From the NCBI GenBank assembly GCA_033064195.1, contig JARBJD010000201.1, forward strand, positions 62,001 through 126,000: DNA of 64,000 bases, written 5' to 3'. Below, one piece after another: positions 55,619 to 63,803 of the stretch (positions within the stretch are counted from its first letter, which is position 1; each line of letters opens with the position of its first letter). This stretch comes from Blattamonas nauphoetae (taxonomy: Eukaryota > Preaxostyla > Oxymonadida). The notes beneath the pieces are model-generated. The model saw only the letters and a list, made by a program, of their open reading frames with translations, searched no databases and was not told the origin of the DNA. The translations under genes and the position numbers were made by a program.

Positions 55619-55915
55619 ATGGCACCAGGTTGGTTATCAAAATTAGCAGCAGTTGGCAAAAATATACTCAGAGTTGGAGCTCCATTTCTGAATCTCATTC
55701 CCTTTGTTGGACCAGTGATTTCCAAGATTGCACAGACAGGTGTTGAGATGATACCAGATGTGAAATCGGATCAGCAAATCCATGCAGAAAAGATGGCACA
55801 ATACGAGCAAGCAATCGATGAAGGAAATGGTCCACTAGCGAATAAACTTAGAGATGAAATACTGAGACTGGAAGAAAAAATGAAACCAAAAAAGAAAAAG
55901 ATCAGAAAGAAATAA
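55619..55915 (+). CDS. E3 small MAPG protein 2
   Basis: 98 residues from the ATG at 55619 that touches the T-rich motif (TATTTTTATTTTCCTAAA); an earlier in-frame Met is rejected because it overlaps the previous gene. N-terminal helix MAPGWLSKLAAVGKNILRV and hydrophobic LIPFVGPVISKIAQTG, then a charged coiled coil ending in a Lys-rich tail (KPKKKKIRKK) that could bind DNA. Likely a sister of the previous gene and a candidate minor virion protein. Looks whole. Confidence 0.6.
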   Translation: MAPGWLSKLAAVGKNILRVGAPFLNLIPFVGPVISKIAQTGVEMIPDVKSDQQIHAEKMAQYEQAIDEGNGPLANKLRDEILRLEEKMKPKKKKIRKK

Positions 55916-55924
55916 TCAATATTG

Positions 55925-55943
55925 TTTTTTTATTTTTGTTAAA
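55925..55943 (+). promoter_or_regulatory. T-rich start-codon motif of capsid-like gene 1
   Basis: TTTTTTTATTTTTGTTAAA lies directly against the ATG at 55944, which supports that start. Confidence 0.6.
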
Positions 55944-57812
55944 ATGAACTCGCATATAACACATCTGACAAACAAAAGACATGGAGCATCAACATTGACT
56001 GGAAACAGTACTGGATCAATTAAGTACACCAGAGACGACATTGGTCAAATCCAACAGCAATTAATGTCTGAACATCACGTAAATTACCTTCTGAATGATG
56101 GAGCACACAGTACTTCGATCGAGGAATTGAAACCATCGGAGAATTCACGATTCTACAAAGGACAGGAAATAATCATTCCGCTGACTGGTAATCAAGATAT
56201 TTGTCAAATGGATGATTCATTCATTACGTTCACAATAACAGCGACGTTGAAACTCAATAATTGGAAAACAATTGCTGGGAAAATTGGATCGTACATGAAT
56301 GAGAGAATGTTCATCTTTGTTGGACTCAAGCATTCGGCATCAATCTTTAGTCGCTTCACAGTTCTTCACAACAATCAAAGAATCACTAGCACATCAAACA
56401 ATGATGTCTCGATGGAGTCTCACATTTACAACATGATCAAACCAAAGAGTCAATTGGAGAATCGAAAACATTCACATACACCATGGGAAAATGCTTGGAC
56501 TCACGATGAATCTGTTGCAGGTGTGTATATTCCATTGTCAGACTTCACAACAACGTCTGGAACTGGTGTTTTCAAAGACACTATTGACGTTCCAATTCGT
56601 GTATCAATCAATCTTGAAGATCTTCTCATTTTCTCTGGAATGACTGACTATCCAAGATGTCTCTTCGGAGACTTGAAATTGAGTGTGTACATCAATGAAG
56701 ATGCATTTGTTTGTTGTCCTGTAAATCCTGAACTCACTTTCAAAAATACCCTATCATCAATCATAGTTGGAACAGCAGATGCACCGTCAATAAAAACATC
56801 AATTGCGGATTGCATTCAACATCGTCCTTTCTTTCTGAATAATCTCGTAACCTCATGCACTAAGAATTTCGTTCAGATTGGTCAATCATTTCAGCAACCA
56901 ACAGTGACTCAAGACATTTACTTTAATTCAGCTGGCGTTGTAGCTACTGAACCAGAATATGTGGATCAGTACATTTCTCTAAACATCACTGATTATCGGG
57001 TTGATGATGTGTATTGCATGAGTGCTGGATACAAAATGAAAGAAATAGCGAAAGAGAATCTCAGAAAGATGTACACCAATCGTCCTGGAACAATACCAGC
57101 TGAGAAAATATCGTTCTATCCATTTCAGAAGACACCGACAGCACAAGGAATTGATTGTACCCAACAAATGGTTGTTGTTAATGCAAAGGATGTGATGCTC
57201 CTCTTCCGTCATTACGATAATGAAGTCACTTGTTTCCATAATCCAATGCAGAAGGACCTTCGTATAAATCTACTCGACAAATACTATCCAGATAATCCGA
57301 CTACAACAATTGGAGCTCGCTTCTATGAGTTCGCATTATCAACTCTCAATCTCGATTCGTATCTTGCTGTTCCAGATGATTTGGAGCGATCATTAACAGA
57401 TTCTCTTGTTGAAGAAAAACTCACAGGTGATCTGAATTATCCGGGTGAAACAATGACAAGAGTGCGTCCGATTCATGACAATTCAGATTTCCTCTTATGC
57501 TTTTCAACTCAGAGAAGTGGATGCCCAACAAACTGCAACGATTCAATCAGTTCCAAAGGTCAGAATGTTCCTGTCACTTTGAGATCTCAACCAATTTATC
57601 AGGGAGTTATCGACACTTACTACAATGTTTACAATCCAAGTCAAAGTGGTGGTGATATGACAACATTTACTCATCCTCCAGCACCGATTCTTGCAACCAC
57701 AGCAACAACGTGGTGGGTCTTACGATTCAGCAATGATATTCCTATTGTTGAATACTATCCAAATCACACATTAAAAGCGTTACACAAAGATCTTGGAATT
57801 ATTCCCACATGA
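55944..57812 (+). CDS. E3 capsid-like protein 1 (double jelly-roll type, likely major capsid)
   Basis: 622 residues, beta-rich, looks whole. Features shared with the next gene include a WENAW motif, SVAGVYIPL, a TDYPRCLFGDLKL segment with VCCPV, FVQIGQSFQQ, a GYKMKE segment and a C-terminal PPAPILATTATTWW. Length and beta-rich character suit the double jelly-roll major capsid proteins of Polintons. Identification is from pattern and position, not from a search. In Polintons this protein forms the shell into which the ATPase packs DNA. Confidence 0.7.
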   Translation: MNSHITHLTNKRHGASTLTGNSTGSIKYTRDDIGQIQQQLMSEHHVNYLLNDGAHSTSIEELKPSENSRFYKGQEIIIPLTGNQDICQMDDSFITFTITATLKLNNWKTIAGKIGSYMNERMFIFVGLKHSASIFSRFTVLHNNQRITSTSNNDVSMESHIYNMIKPKSQLENRKHSHTPWENAWTHDESVAGVYIPLSDFTTTSGTGVFKDTIDVPIRVSINLEDLLIFSGMTDYPRCLFGDLKLSVYINEDAFVCCPVNPELTFKNTLSSIIVGTADAPSIKTSIADCIQHRPFFLNNLVTSCTKNFVQIGQSFQQPTVTQDIYFNSAGVVATEPEYVDQYISLNITDYRVDDVYCMSAGYKMKEIAKENLRKMYTNRPGTIPAEKISFYPFQKTPTAQGIDCTQQMVVVNAKDVMLLFRHYDNEVTCFHNPMQKDLRINLLDKYYPDNPTTTIGARFYEFALSTLNLDSYLAVPDDLERSLTDSLVEEKLTGDLNYPGETMTRVRPIHDNSDFLLCFSTQRSGCPTNCNDSISSKGQNVPVTLRSQPIYQGVIDTYYNVYNPSQSGGDMTTFTHPPAPILATTATTWWVLRFSNDIPIVEYYPNHTLKALHKDLGIIPT

Positions 57813-57840
57813 AAATGAACAAAAGAAAATAATGAAATGT

Positions 57841-57859
57841 ATTTTTTATTTTTCTATAA
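57841..57859 (+). promoter_or_regulatory. T-rich start-codon motif of capsid-like gene 2
   Basis: ATTTTTTATTTTTCTATAA, identical to the motif before 55240. Confidence 0.65.
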
Positions 57860-59548
57860 ATGAGAAGTATAAGAGCAAATCAATCCAAACCAACATCGAC
57901 ATTAATTGAGCAAATCGAAGTGCAATTATATCTGCCAAAACAATGGGATTCTGAGCCACATAAGTATTCAATTCAGGAAGTTCATCCTACAAATCCTCCG
58001 ATGCCATGCAGAATCACAGATGAGATTGAAGTTCCATTGAGTTATGATGGTCATGATGTGACTGAGTTTTCGAAGAGTCATCTACGTATCGATCTAACAA
58101 TCAGTGTTCCATACATCCGTCCAGCTGGTGCTATCTCTAAGTTCGTCGGATTTTACGGAATGTTCTACGGATATAAATCATCATCAGATGCAATTCGAGA
58201 TATGAGACTGGTTGATAGTCAAGGAAACATTATTGACAACACACTCCAGAATAATCACATCCATGAATCATTTCTGTATCACACTTTCAAGTCACAAGAA
58301 GAGAAAAACAACATGAAGCATTGCTACAGCCTTTGGGAAAATGTCCAGAGAATGGATCCAAGCGTCTGTGGATTCTATTATGTTCCGGTCGACGAAAGAG
58401 AATCTGCCACCATAACTGTGACAATTCCTTTGGTTATTCCGTTCGTGAATTTACTTCCATTGAGTACCTTTGATCAGTATCCAAATTCCATCTTTGGTAA
58501 TTTACGTTTGAGATTTCATTTGACAGCTGAATCACTTGTGTATTGTCCAATACGAACTGCAACTACCATTCGAAAATCACTAGACGATGCTCGCGATCAT
58601 TATAACACTGACCCACTGCAGAGTCTTATCGACAAAAGTCAAATCTCTCTCATGCGTGATGGAGAATTTTCCAAACTGACACAAGAGTTTACACAAATCG
58701 GAAGTCCAGTTCAACAATATAATTCGCGTATGGAAGCCAACTACACAACCGGAGTTGCAGAGATTTATACAACAGAACAGACATACACCGTTCTTAACTC
58801 ATCGGTTGACAAAGTCACAACAATTTGTTATGGATATCAAATTACTGATGCAACAAAACAATCACTCTTCAATACTTATTCAAAGACTTTGTATGTCCTG
58901 AAAGCAGAAAGGATTGACACACAATCATTTCAATCAAAAGCAAATGCAATGGGAGTAAGATCAAACATCAGCATCAAACTCAACAATCTCATGAATCTGA
59001 TGTGTTTATTCCCTGAAAGGCCAAACGAATGTACAGTCTTCAGAAATCCTCTATACATTGGTCTGTTCGAAATGCTAGGAAGCAACTTTCCCAATTTTCC
59101 GATGTCAACTCTATCACCAGAGTTCTATCAAATGATGATGGTGAATGGTGATTTCATTGGCTGTTCTGCAACTGAAGAGTTCGAAAACTCCCTTTGCATG
59201 CCTCGTACATATGAATATATTGGAGTTGAGTACAAAAGACTTGGATCAGTAACGGACGCAACTTCATTCACATTCATGGTTCCAACGGATCGAAGTGAAA
59301 TCGCTGGTGGAGAAGAAGGAATTTCGACAGATGAATCAGTGAATATTGTCTTCAGAGGATCACCAATCAAACAAGGTGAACTTGATCCGTATTTCACATC
59401 AACTCCAGAAGGTCCTCCTCCACCGATATTGGCATTACATCAAGCTACATACTGGTTTTTCTGGATTGAAAATGGACAACCACGAGTGCGATATGTCATT
59501 GATCGACGTCTCCAAGAAGCATACGAAGAGGTGAAGAGAGGATATTAA
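57860..59548 (+). CDS. E3 capsid-like protein 2, paralogue of protein 1
   Basis: 562 residues, beta-rich, looks whole. It aligns by eye along the whole length with the previous protein: LWENVQ, SVCGFYYVPV, FDQYPNSIFGNLRLR with VYCPI, FTQIGSPVQQ, GYQITD, FRNPLYIGLFE and a final PPPPILALHQATYWF. Overall similarity is low, so the duplication is old. It may be a second shell protein or a specialised vertex protein. A normal single-jelly-roll penton gene is not otherwise evident. Confidence 0.65.
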   Translation: MRSIRANQSKPTSTLIEQIEVQLYLPKQWDSEPHKYSIQEVHPTNPPMPCRITDEIEVPLSYDGHDVTEFSKSHLRIDLTISVPYIRPAGAISKFVGFYGMFYGYKSSSDAIRDMRLVDSQGNIIDNTLQNNHIHESFLYHTFKSQEEKNNMKHCYSLWENVQRMDPSVCGFYYVPVDERESATITVTIPLVIPFVNLLPLSTFDQYPNSIFGNLRLRFHLTAESLVYCPIRTATTIRKSLDDARDHYNTDPLQSLIDKSQISLMRDGEFSKLTQEFTQIGSPVQQYNSRMEANYTTGVAEIYTTEQTYTVLNSSVDKVTTICYGYQITDATKQSLFNTYSKTLYVLKAERIDTQSFQSKANAMGVRSNISIKLNNLMNLMCLFPERPNECTVFRNPLYIGLFEMLGSNFPNFPMSTLSPEFYQMMMVNGDFIGCSATEEFENSLCMPRTYEYIGVEYKRLGSVTDATSFTFMVPTDRSEIAGGEEGISTDESVNIVFRGSPIKQGELDPYFTSTPEGPPPPILALHQATYWFFWIENGQPRVRYVIDRRLQEAYEEVKRGY

Positions 59549-59586
59549 TGCATAAATATGATATGTTATTTTTGTTTAAAACAACA

Positions 59587-59997
59587 ATGGTTAAACGATA
59601 TTTCTCAATTCAGAATTCTAACAGTGCTCAACTTCCCCATGATTTTACCAATTCTCGAAATCAAAAATATGTTCACTTCCTTGACTGCAAACTCATTCAC
59701 GTGAAGGAAGAAAGTGATGATGTATCAACTGTTATATCGAAAGATATTCCTCAGAATTTCACAATCCATGCTGATTGGATTCAGACAGATGCATTCAATG
59801 ATTCGTATGTTGCTTTCTGCAACGAACAGATTGCGAAGCGAAAGAAATGGGAATTAAGTACTCGACAATCAATTGTGAAGATCTGGTTCAAAGACAGTTC
59901 TGGTGAATCAATCGAGATGGAAACAACCGAGACAATCAATGGAAAAATAATCAAAGAGTATTACGAATTTCTTGTGGATCTTTTATTGGAATACTAA
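59587..59997 (+). CDS. E3 small protein, 136 residues, unknown
   Basis: Start chosen at the ATG at 59587 after the motif GTTATTTTTGTTTAAA (59565-59580). Mixed alpha/beta composition (YVHFLDCKLIHVKEES, DWIQTDAFNDSYVAF, QSIVKIWFKDSSGES) and a hydrophobic end. Not recognised. It is the last gene before the right terminal repeat and follows the capsid-like genes. A small jelly-roll or maturation protein cannot be excluded. Looks whole. Confidence 0.5.
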   Translation: MVKRYFSIQNSNSAQLPHDFTNSRNQKYVHFLDCKLIHVKEESDDVSTVISKDIPQNFTIHADWIQTDAFNDSYVAFCNEQIAKRKKWELSTRQSIVKIWFKDSSGESIEMETTETINGKIIKEYYEFLVDLLLEY

Positions 59998-60063
59998 TGC
60001 TTCGCATTTTTTAATATGACTACGTCATGGTATGAATGATGACGTGTATTTTTGAATTTATTC

Positions 60064-60346
60064 AAAATTAAACGAATGTTTTCTCCAATGATGAAAAAAC
60101 CCTTTAGATTTAAGCTTGCAAATGAGGTCTCTTTTTTGACTAAATAATCGAATTTAGACATGAAAAAAGGATACACCGAAATGCTAGAAAAAAGTATTAT
60201 CTGTCATATTGGGATCATCGCTGATTGTACTTTAAAAATAATCGTTGGTTCAATCGGAATTGAGAATCACTGTTCAACATGAATGACTATCTATTCCGTA
60301 CTAAATGGGATCTAGGTCGGTATCGATATTCTTCTTCTATACTACT
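60064..60346 (-). repeat. Right terminal inverted repeat shared by E2/E3
   Basis: Inverted copy of the 283-bp left repeats, ending CTATACTACT before AACAAC. Confidence 0.9.
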
Positions 60347-60352
60347 AACAAC
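60347..60352. repeat. Right 6-bp target duplication of E2
   Basis: AACAAC, partner of 37047-37052. Confidence 0.9.
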
Positions 60353-60569
60353 ACTGAACTTCACCGTAAAACGGTTCAAGCATCAGAATGATGCGTTCCA
60401 GACGAGAAGAATCGTGAGCGAAGAGGACAGCAATGGATTTGAGATAGCAAAAATACAACAGCAAAAACTCAGTCTCAGTGGAATCCATCTGAAAGCAATC
60501 GTACTTGAAAATGAATCGTGTCCTCCATTCATTCATGGACTGAAAGCTACTGATTTTATAATTGAATAA
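60353..60569 (+). pseudogene. Tail of the E1 polymerase gene beyond the E2/E3 insertion
   Basis: Corresponds to the last 70 or so residues of PolB (FEIAKIQQQKLSLSG, then KATDFIIE). It is separated from the rest of the E1 gene by 23.3 kb of inserted Polinton. Confidence 0.85.
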
Positions 60570-60592
60570 ACACAAACTTTATTTTTGTATAA

Positions 60593-62521
60593 ATGAATAC
60601 ACGACAGATTAATACTTTAGTGAATAGACTTCTTCGGTGCACACAGCATTCCAAAAACGAAATAGTCGAAAAGAAATGGACTTTAACTAACGTTTTACCT
60701 GTCTGTCATGGCGCTGATTCTAATGGACCTTTTGATGGAAATGATGAAACATACTTCGAGGATTGGTTCAATGGAGGTTTATCTCCTGAATTATCACTAC
60801 CTGATGGAAGAAGAGTAGTTCAACAATTTGTAAGCAACTTCCTAGGAGTTCGTATTCGGGATAGCACTGCTAAACTTGCATTCGAATCATATCAATTTTA
60901 TCATCATGAGGTGAATCAGGGAGTGAAAATTTTACCACGGATTCGAAGCCCTGCAGAGGCAAGACCAATTCAAATCCCAACACCAGTGCAAAGACCAATA
61001 GCAATTCAATCACCTGAAGACATAGTTCTTCCTGGACAGATGAGAAACTTGAAATCAATGGGGTTTGAATATGAATATCCAATGAAGGAGAGGAGATTTG
61101 AAGAGGAGGAGGATGATGTCATTATTCCCAATCCACCAATGTCAATCAGAACAACTGCGTCCAAACACCCTGTGAGAAAGATCAGACACTACGAACCGAC
61201 GACACAGCAAGTGCTCAATAAGTTGGCACAAATGAAAGGATTGTTTGATCATCAACAGAGAAACGATTCAGAAGATGAACAGATCAAAGCTGAGAACTCA
61301 ATAATGAAAAATCAAAAGCAGATGGAACACTTTATTACATCACACATTCTGGATGCAAATAAAATGAACAGAGACACATTCGTTCGAGCCTCGATAAACA
61401 GAAAGATTGCGAACGAAGATCTTGACTTCATTCTGACTCACACAAAACAAATCCCATTCGGAGGAAGATCATTTCAGGATTGGTATGAGGAATATGATCA
61501 CAGATGGAGTGTAGCACATCCGAGGAAGATTCAGAGAGAAAAAGAAAGTGACAGAATGAGAATTGATCCACCAATGATTCCTAAAACAACGGAAAAAATT
61601 GTCTATCCATTTCGATCAAAGATGCAGTTCATGTCCAAAGCAATTACTGGTGATCCACAGAAGACTTCAGACAGAAAGGTTCCACAGAATTGTGACAGAC
61701 CGTACTTTTCTCCCAAGTTCGGATCATGGGAAATTGATCTCGTTTTTATCCAATCACCAACTTCGAAAACAGTGTTGCAGATATACCTCTTCGCAATTAA
61801 CATCAACACTAAATACCTGGTTGTCATTCCTGTTCTGGATAAATCATGGAGCAAAGTCAAGACTGCAATCAATGATCTGATAAATTATCGTGGAGTTCAT
61901 GTCAACAACATTCGAGGTGATGGAGAAGCAGCATGGACAAGTGGAGAAGCATCAGAGTTTTTCAAGGATCAGAATGTCAATACTTATTTCACAAGCTCAC
62001 CATTCACAAATCACAACAGAATTGTGGATCGAGTGATCAGAACAATCAGAGATGGATTCCAAGACAATGCGACACAAATAGCAAATCATTCACTGATGAA
62101 TCAGATGGTGGAATACTACAACATGACTCCACATCGAGCGTACTGGAACAAGTTCACTCCACAGCAGGCACAAAACAATAGAGAGATTGAAGCACTGTAC
62201 ATCTCCAGTTGTGAAGAGCAATTAAAGAACATCCAAAGACAACAGACAACACAGATGTTATGGAAATACAAACCAGGAAACATTCTACTGATCCACCTTG
62301 ATTTGGACAAGACTGTTGCCAAATTTCAGAAGAACCGAAGACAGTTTCAATTCGTGGGGAAATTCATCGAATACAAACACGGTAATGTCGTAGCTACACT
62401 ACTGAATGGACTGACGTGTCTGTCAAAAGTTGTCTACGTTCCAATCCAACACACAAAGTTCCATGCAGACTCAATTGACGACTTAACTCCAGAGTTCATT
62501 GCTGAGTTCGGTCTATTCTGA
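60593..62521 (+). CDS. E1 integrase (retroviral-type)
   Basis: 642 residues, looks whole. The core is the same as in E2 (WEIDLVF, IRGDGEAAW, HNRIVDRVIRTIRDG), and long stretches of its DNA, for instance about 62010-62330, seem identical to 43860-44180. The N-terminal 330 residues are only distantly similar apart from NDETYFEDWF and SEDEQIKAENSIM. Such patchwork suggests exchange between elements. It starts 24 bp after the PolB tail with the motif CTTTATTTTTGTATAA (60577-60592). Confidence 0.85.
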   Translation: MNTRQINTLVNRLLRCTQHSKNEIVEKKWTLTNVLPVCHGADSNGPFDGNDETYFEDWFNGGLSPELSLPDGRRVVQQFVSNFLGVRIRDSTAKLAFESYQFYHHEVNQGVKILPRIRSPAEARPIQIPTPVQRPIAIQSPEDIVLPGQMRNLKSMGFEYEYPMKERRFEEEEDDVIIPNPPMSIRTTASKHPVRKIRHYEPTTQQVLNKLAQMKGLFDHQQRNDSEDEQIKAENSIMKNQKQMEHFITSHILDANKMNRDTFVRASINRKIANEDLDFILTHTKQIPFGGRSFQDWYEEYDHRWSVAHPRKIQREKESDRMRIDPPMIPKTTEKIVYPFRSKMQFMSKAITGDPQKTSDRKVPQNCDRPYFSPKFGSWEIDLVFIQSPTSKTVLQIYLFAININTKYLVVIPVLDKSWSKVKTAINDLINYRGVHVNNIRGDGEAAWTSGEASEFFKDQNVNTYFTSSPFTNHNRIVDRVIRTIRDGFQDNATQIANHSLMNQMVEYYNMTPHRAYWNKFTPQQAQNNREIEALYISSCEEQLKNIQRQQTTQMLWKYKPGNILLIHLDLDKTVAKFQKNRRQFQFVGKFIEYKHGNVVATLLNGLTCLSKVVYVPIQHTKFHADSIDDLTPEFIAEFGLF

Positions 62522-62573
62522 CCTCAGAACTTCGTTCGCTTCAATTTAGTCTAATCTCAAAAATGTTTCAGAT

Positions 62574-62590
62574 ATTTTTATTTCACATAA
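62574..62590 (+). promoter_or_regulatory. T-rich start-codon motif
   Basis: TATTTTTATTTCACATAA before the ATG at 62591, matching the counterpart at 44418. Confidence 0.6.
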
Positions 62591-62917
62591 ATGACTTCAC
62601 TGAAAATTTTAGAACCGTTTGATCCAGAACAAAAGGAGTTCACAAACATCCACGACTTTCAGAGATACTTGGAGAAGAATAGAAAAGAACTGAATGAGTA
62701 CACAACACAGAAACTGAATAGGATGATTCAAATTGATGGATATCGAATAACAAAAATAAGAGGTGAGATAGCACTGAGGAAACGATATGTTGATGCTTCC
62801 ACTCCTCCTAATTCACTCTCGATTGATCAAAGATTATCAGACATTGAAGAATCAATTCGAGCGCTGACTGACTCAATTGGAAACCTCATCCAAGAATTAA
62901 CAGACCCTTCTGATTAA
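62591..62917 (+). CDS. E1 small helical protein
   Basis: 108 residues, close to the E2 protein (NIHDFQRYLEKNRKELN, QRLSDIEESIRALTD). Looks whole. The same 21-bp overlap with the ATPase 3' end is kept here, so the tail-to-tail arrangement is a stable feature of the lineage. Function unknown. Confidence 0.65.
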   Translation: MTSLKILEPFDPEQKEFTNIHDFQRYLEKNRKELNEYTTQKLNRMIQIDGYRITKIRGEIALRKRYVDASTPPNSLSIDQRLSDIEESIRALTDSIGNLIQELTDPSD

Positions 62918-63742
62918 CCCATCTTTGTTGATCTCATTCAGTGCAACTCCATCTGTGTTGTATCGAAGAATGATTGCTTCACACTTTTGTTTTCGTTGAT
63001 ACACATTCCAGAATTGTCGAATGTCAATTGGTGAGTTCAATTGAGGATAGACTCGACTGATTCGTTCTTTATTGAATCCTCCAAAGATCCACATCGAATC
63101 AATGTTTGACTTCATGTCTGCTGACAAACTGAAGAGCTCATGCATTGTCAGAAAGAATGTGAATTTCGGTTGTCGATTCTCCAGTAACAAGTCCATCATT
63201 GTCATTCTATTTTTGGATGCTCTACGTTCCCCAAGGATTCTACGACAGTCATCAAGAAGGATAATCGTTTGGAGATTCTTCACTGAGAAGTCATCAATGT
63301 AAAGTGAGTCAAGGAGATCTTCTCGGCATTCATCAGTGATTTTGTTCTGCCATTGATTGTCAATGATCTCTTCATACGCTGCTTTTGATTCAGAGAGTTC
63401 CAACAGAAATGGAAGTGCATCATCGTATTTGACTTTCACATATGGAACGTTCAGTATTGGTTTGAATTTATCGAAAGTCGGATCAATGTTCTTATCAGTG
63501 ACGAAGACAAACAGATGGAATAGTTCGATTCTGACTTGAACATTCTGGAGCTTGGCAACTTCTCGAAGAGCATTAAAGGTTTTTCCACTTCCTCTGTTTC
63601 CAACGAGGACATTAACACTATTGCGATTGAAATTTAGGTCTGGATGAATCTGTGATTGCACTTCATGAGAAACATTCCGATTTGATGCTTCACTCAATTT
63701 TGCATTCACGTATGCTGTTAGAGACATCGATGATTTGTTCAT
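62897..63742 (-). CDS. E1 packaging ATPase (FtsK/HerA, A32-like)
   Basis: 281 residues with VGNRGSGKT (Walker A) and TIILLDDC (Walker B). Differs from the E2 copy at only a few residues, mainly at the N-terminus (MNKSSMSLTAY). Looks whole. The high conservation across all three layers contrasts with the drifting integrase N-termini. Confidence 0.9.
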   Translation of the reverse strand: MNKSSMSLTAYVNAKLSEASNRNVSHEVQSQIHPDLNFNRNSVNVLVGNRGSGKTFNALREVAKLQNVQVRIELFHLFVFVTDKNIDPTFDKFKPILNVPYVKVKYDDALPFLLELSESKAAYEEIIDNQWQNKITDECREDLLDSLYIDDFSVKNLQTIILLDDCRRILGERRASKNRMTMMDLLLENRQPKFTFFLTMHELFSLSADMKSNIDSMWIFGGFNKERISRVYPQLNSPIDIRQFWNVYQRKQKCEAIILRYNTDGVALNEINKDGLIRRVC

Positions 63743-63803
63743 TTGTGATTTAACTCTAATTAAAATATACTTTTGGATTTTTTATTTTGTATGAAAACAC
63801 ACA
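63743..63803. promoter_or_regulatory. Shared divergent start region, E1
   Basis: 61 bp with GATTTTTTATTTTGTAT toward the plus gene, counterpart of 45588-45646. Confidence 0.55.

Larger units (their letters stand above)
45691..60346 (+). mobile_element. Polinton E3, full length in extent, broken
   Basis: 14,656 bp between inverted terminal repeats of 283 bp. Its left repeat abuts the interrupted E2 gene, while its right repeat abuts AACAAC, the duplicate made by the E2 insertion. It has the whole gene order with ATPase as the only main gene on the minus strand. Broken in PolB (about one break), integrase (several) and the small helical gene (one or two); the right-hand genes, including both capsid-like genes, look whole. 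Near-identical terminal repeats point to a recent origin. Confidence 0.85.

Noticed and set aside
60279-60352. Separate gene starting inside the right terminal repeat and running into the polymerase tail
   Set aside because: The apparent start lies in repeat sequence; the frame merely continues by chance into the E1 polymerase remnant.
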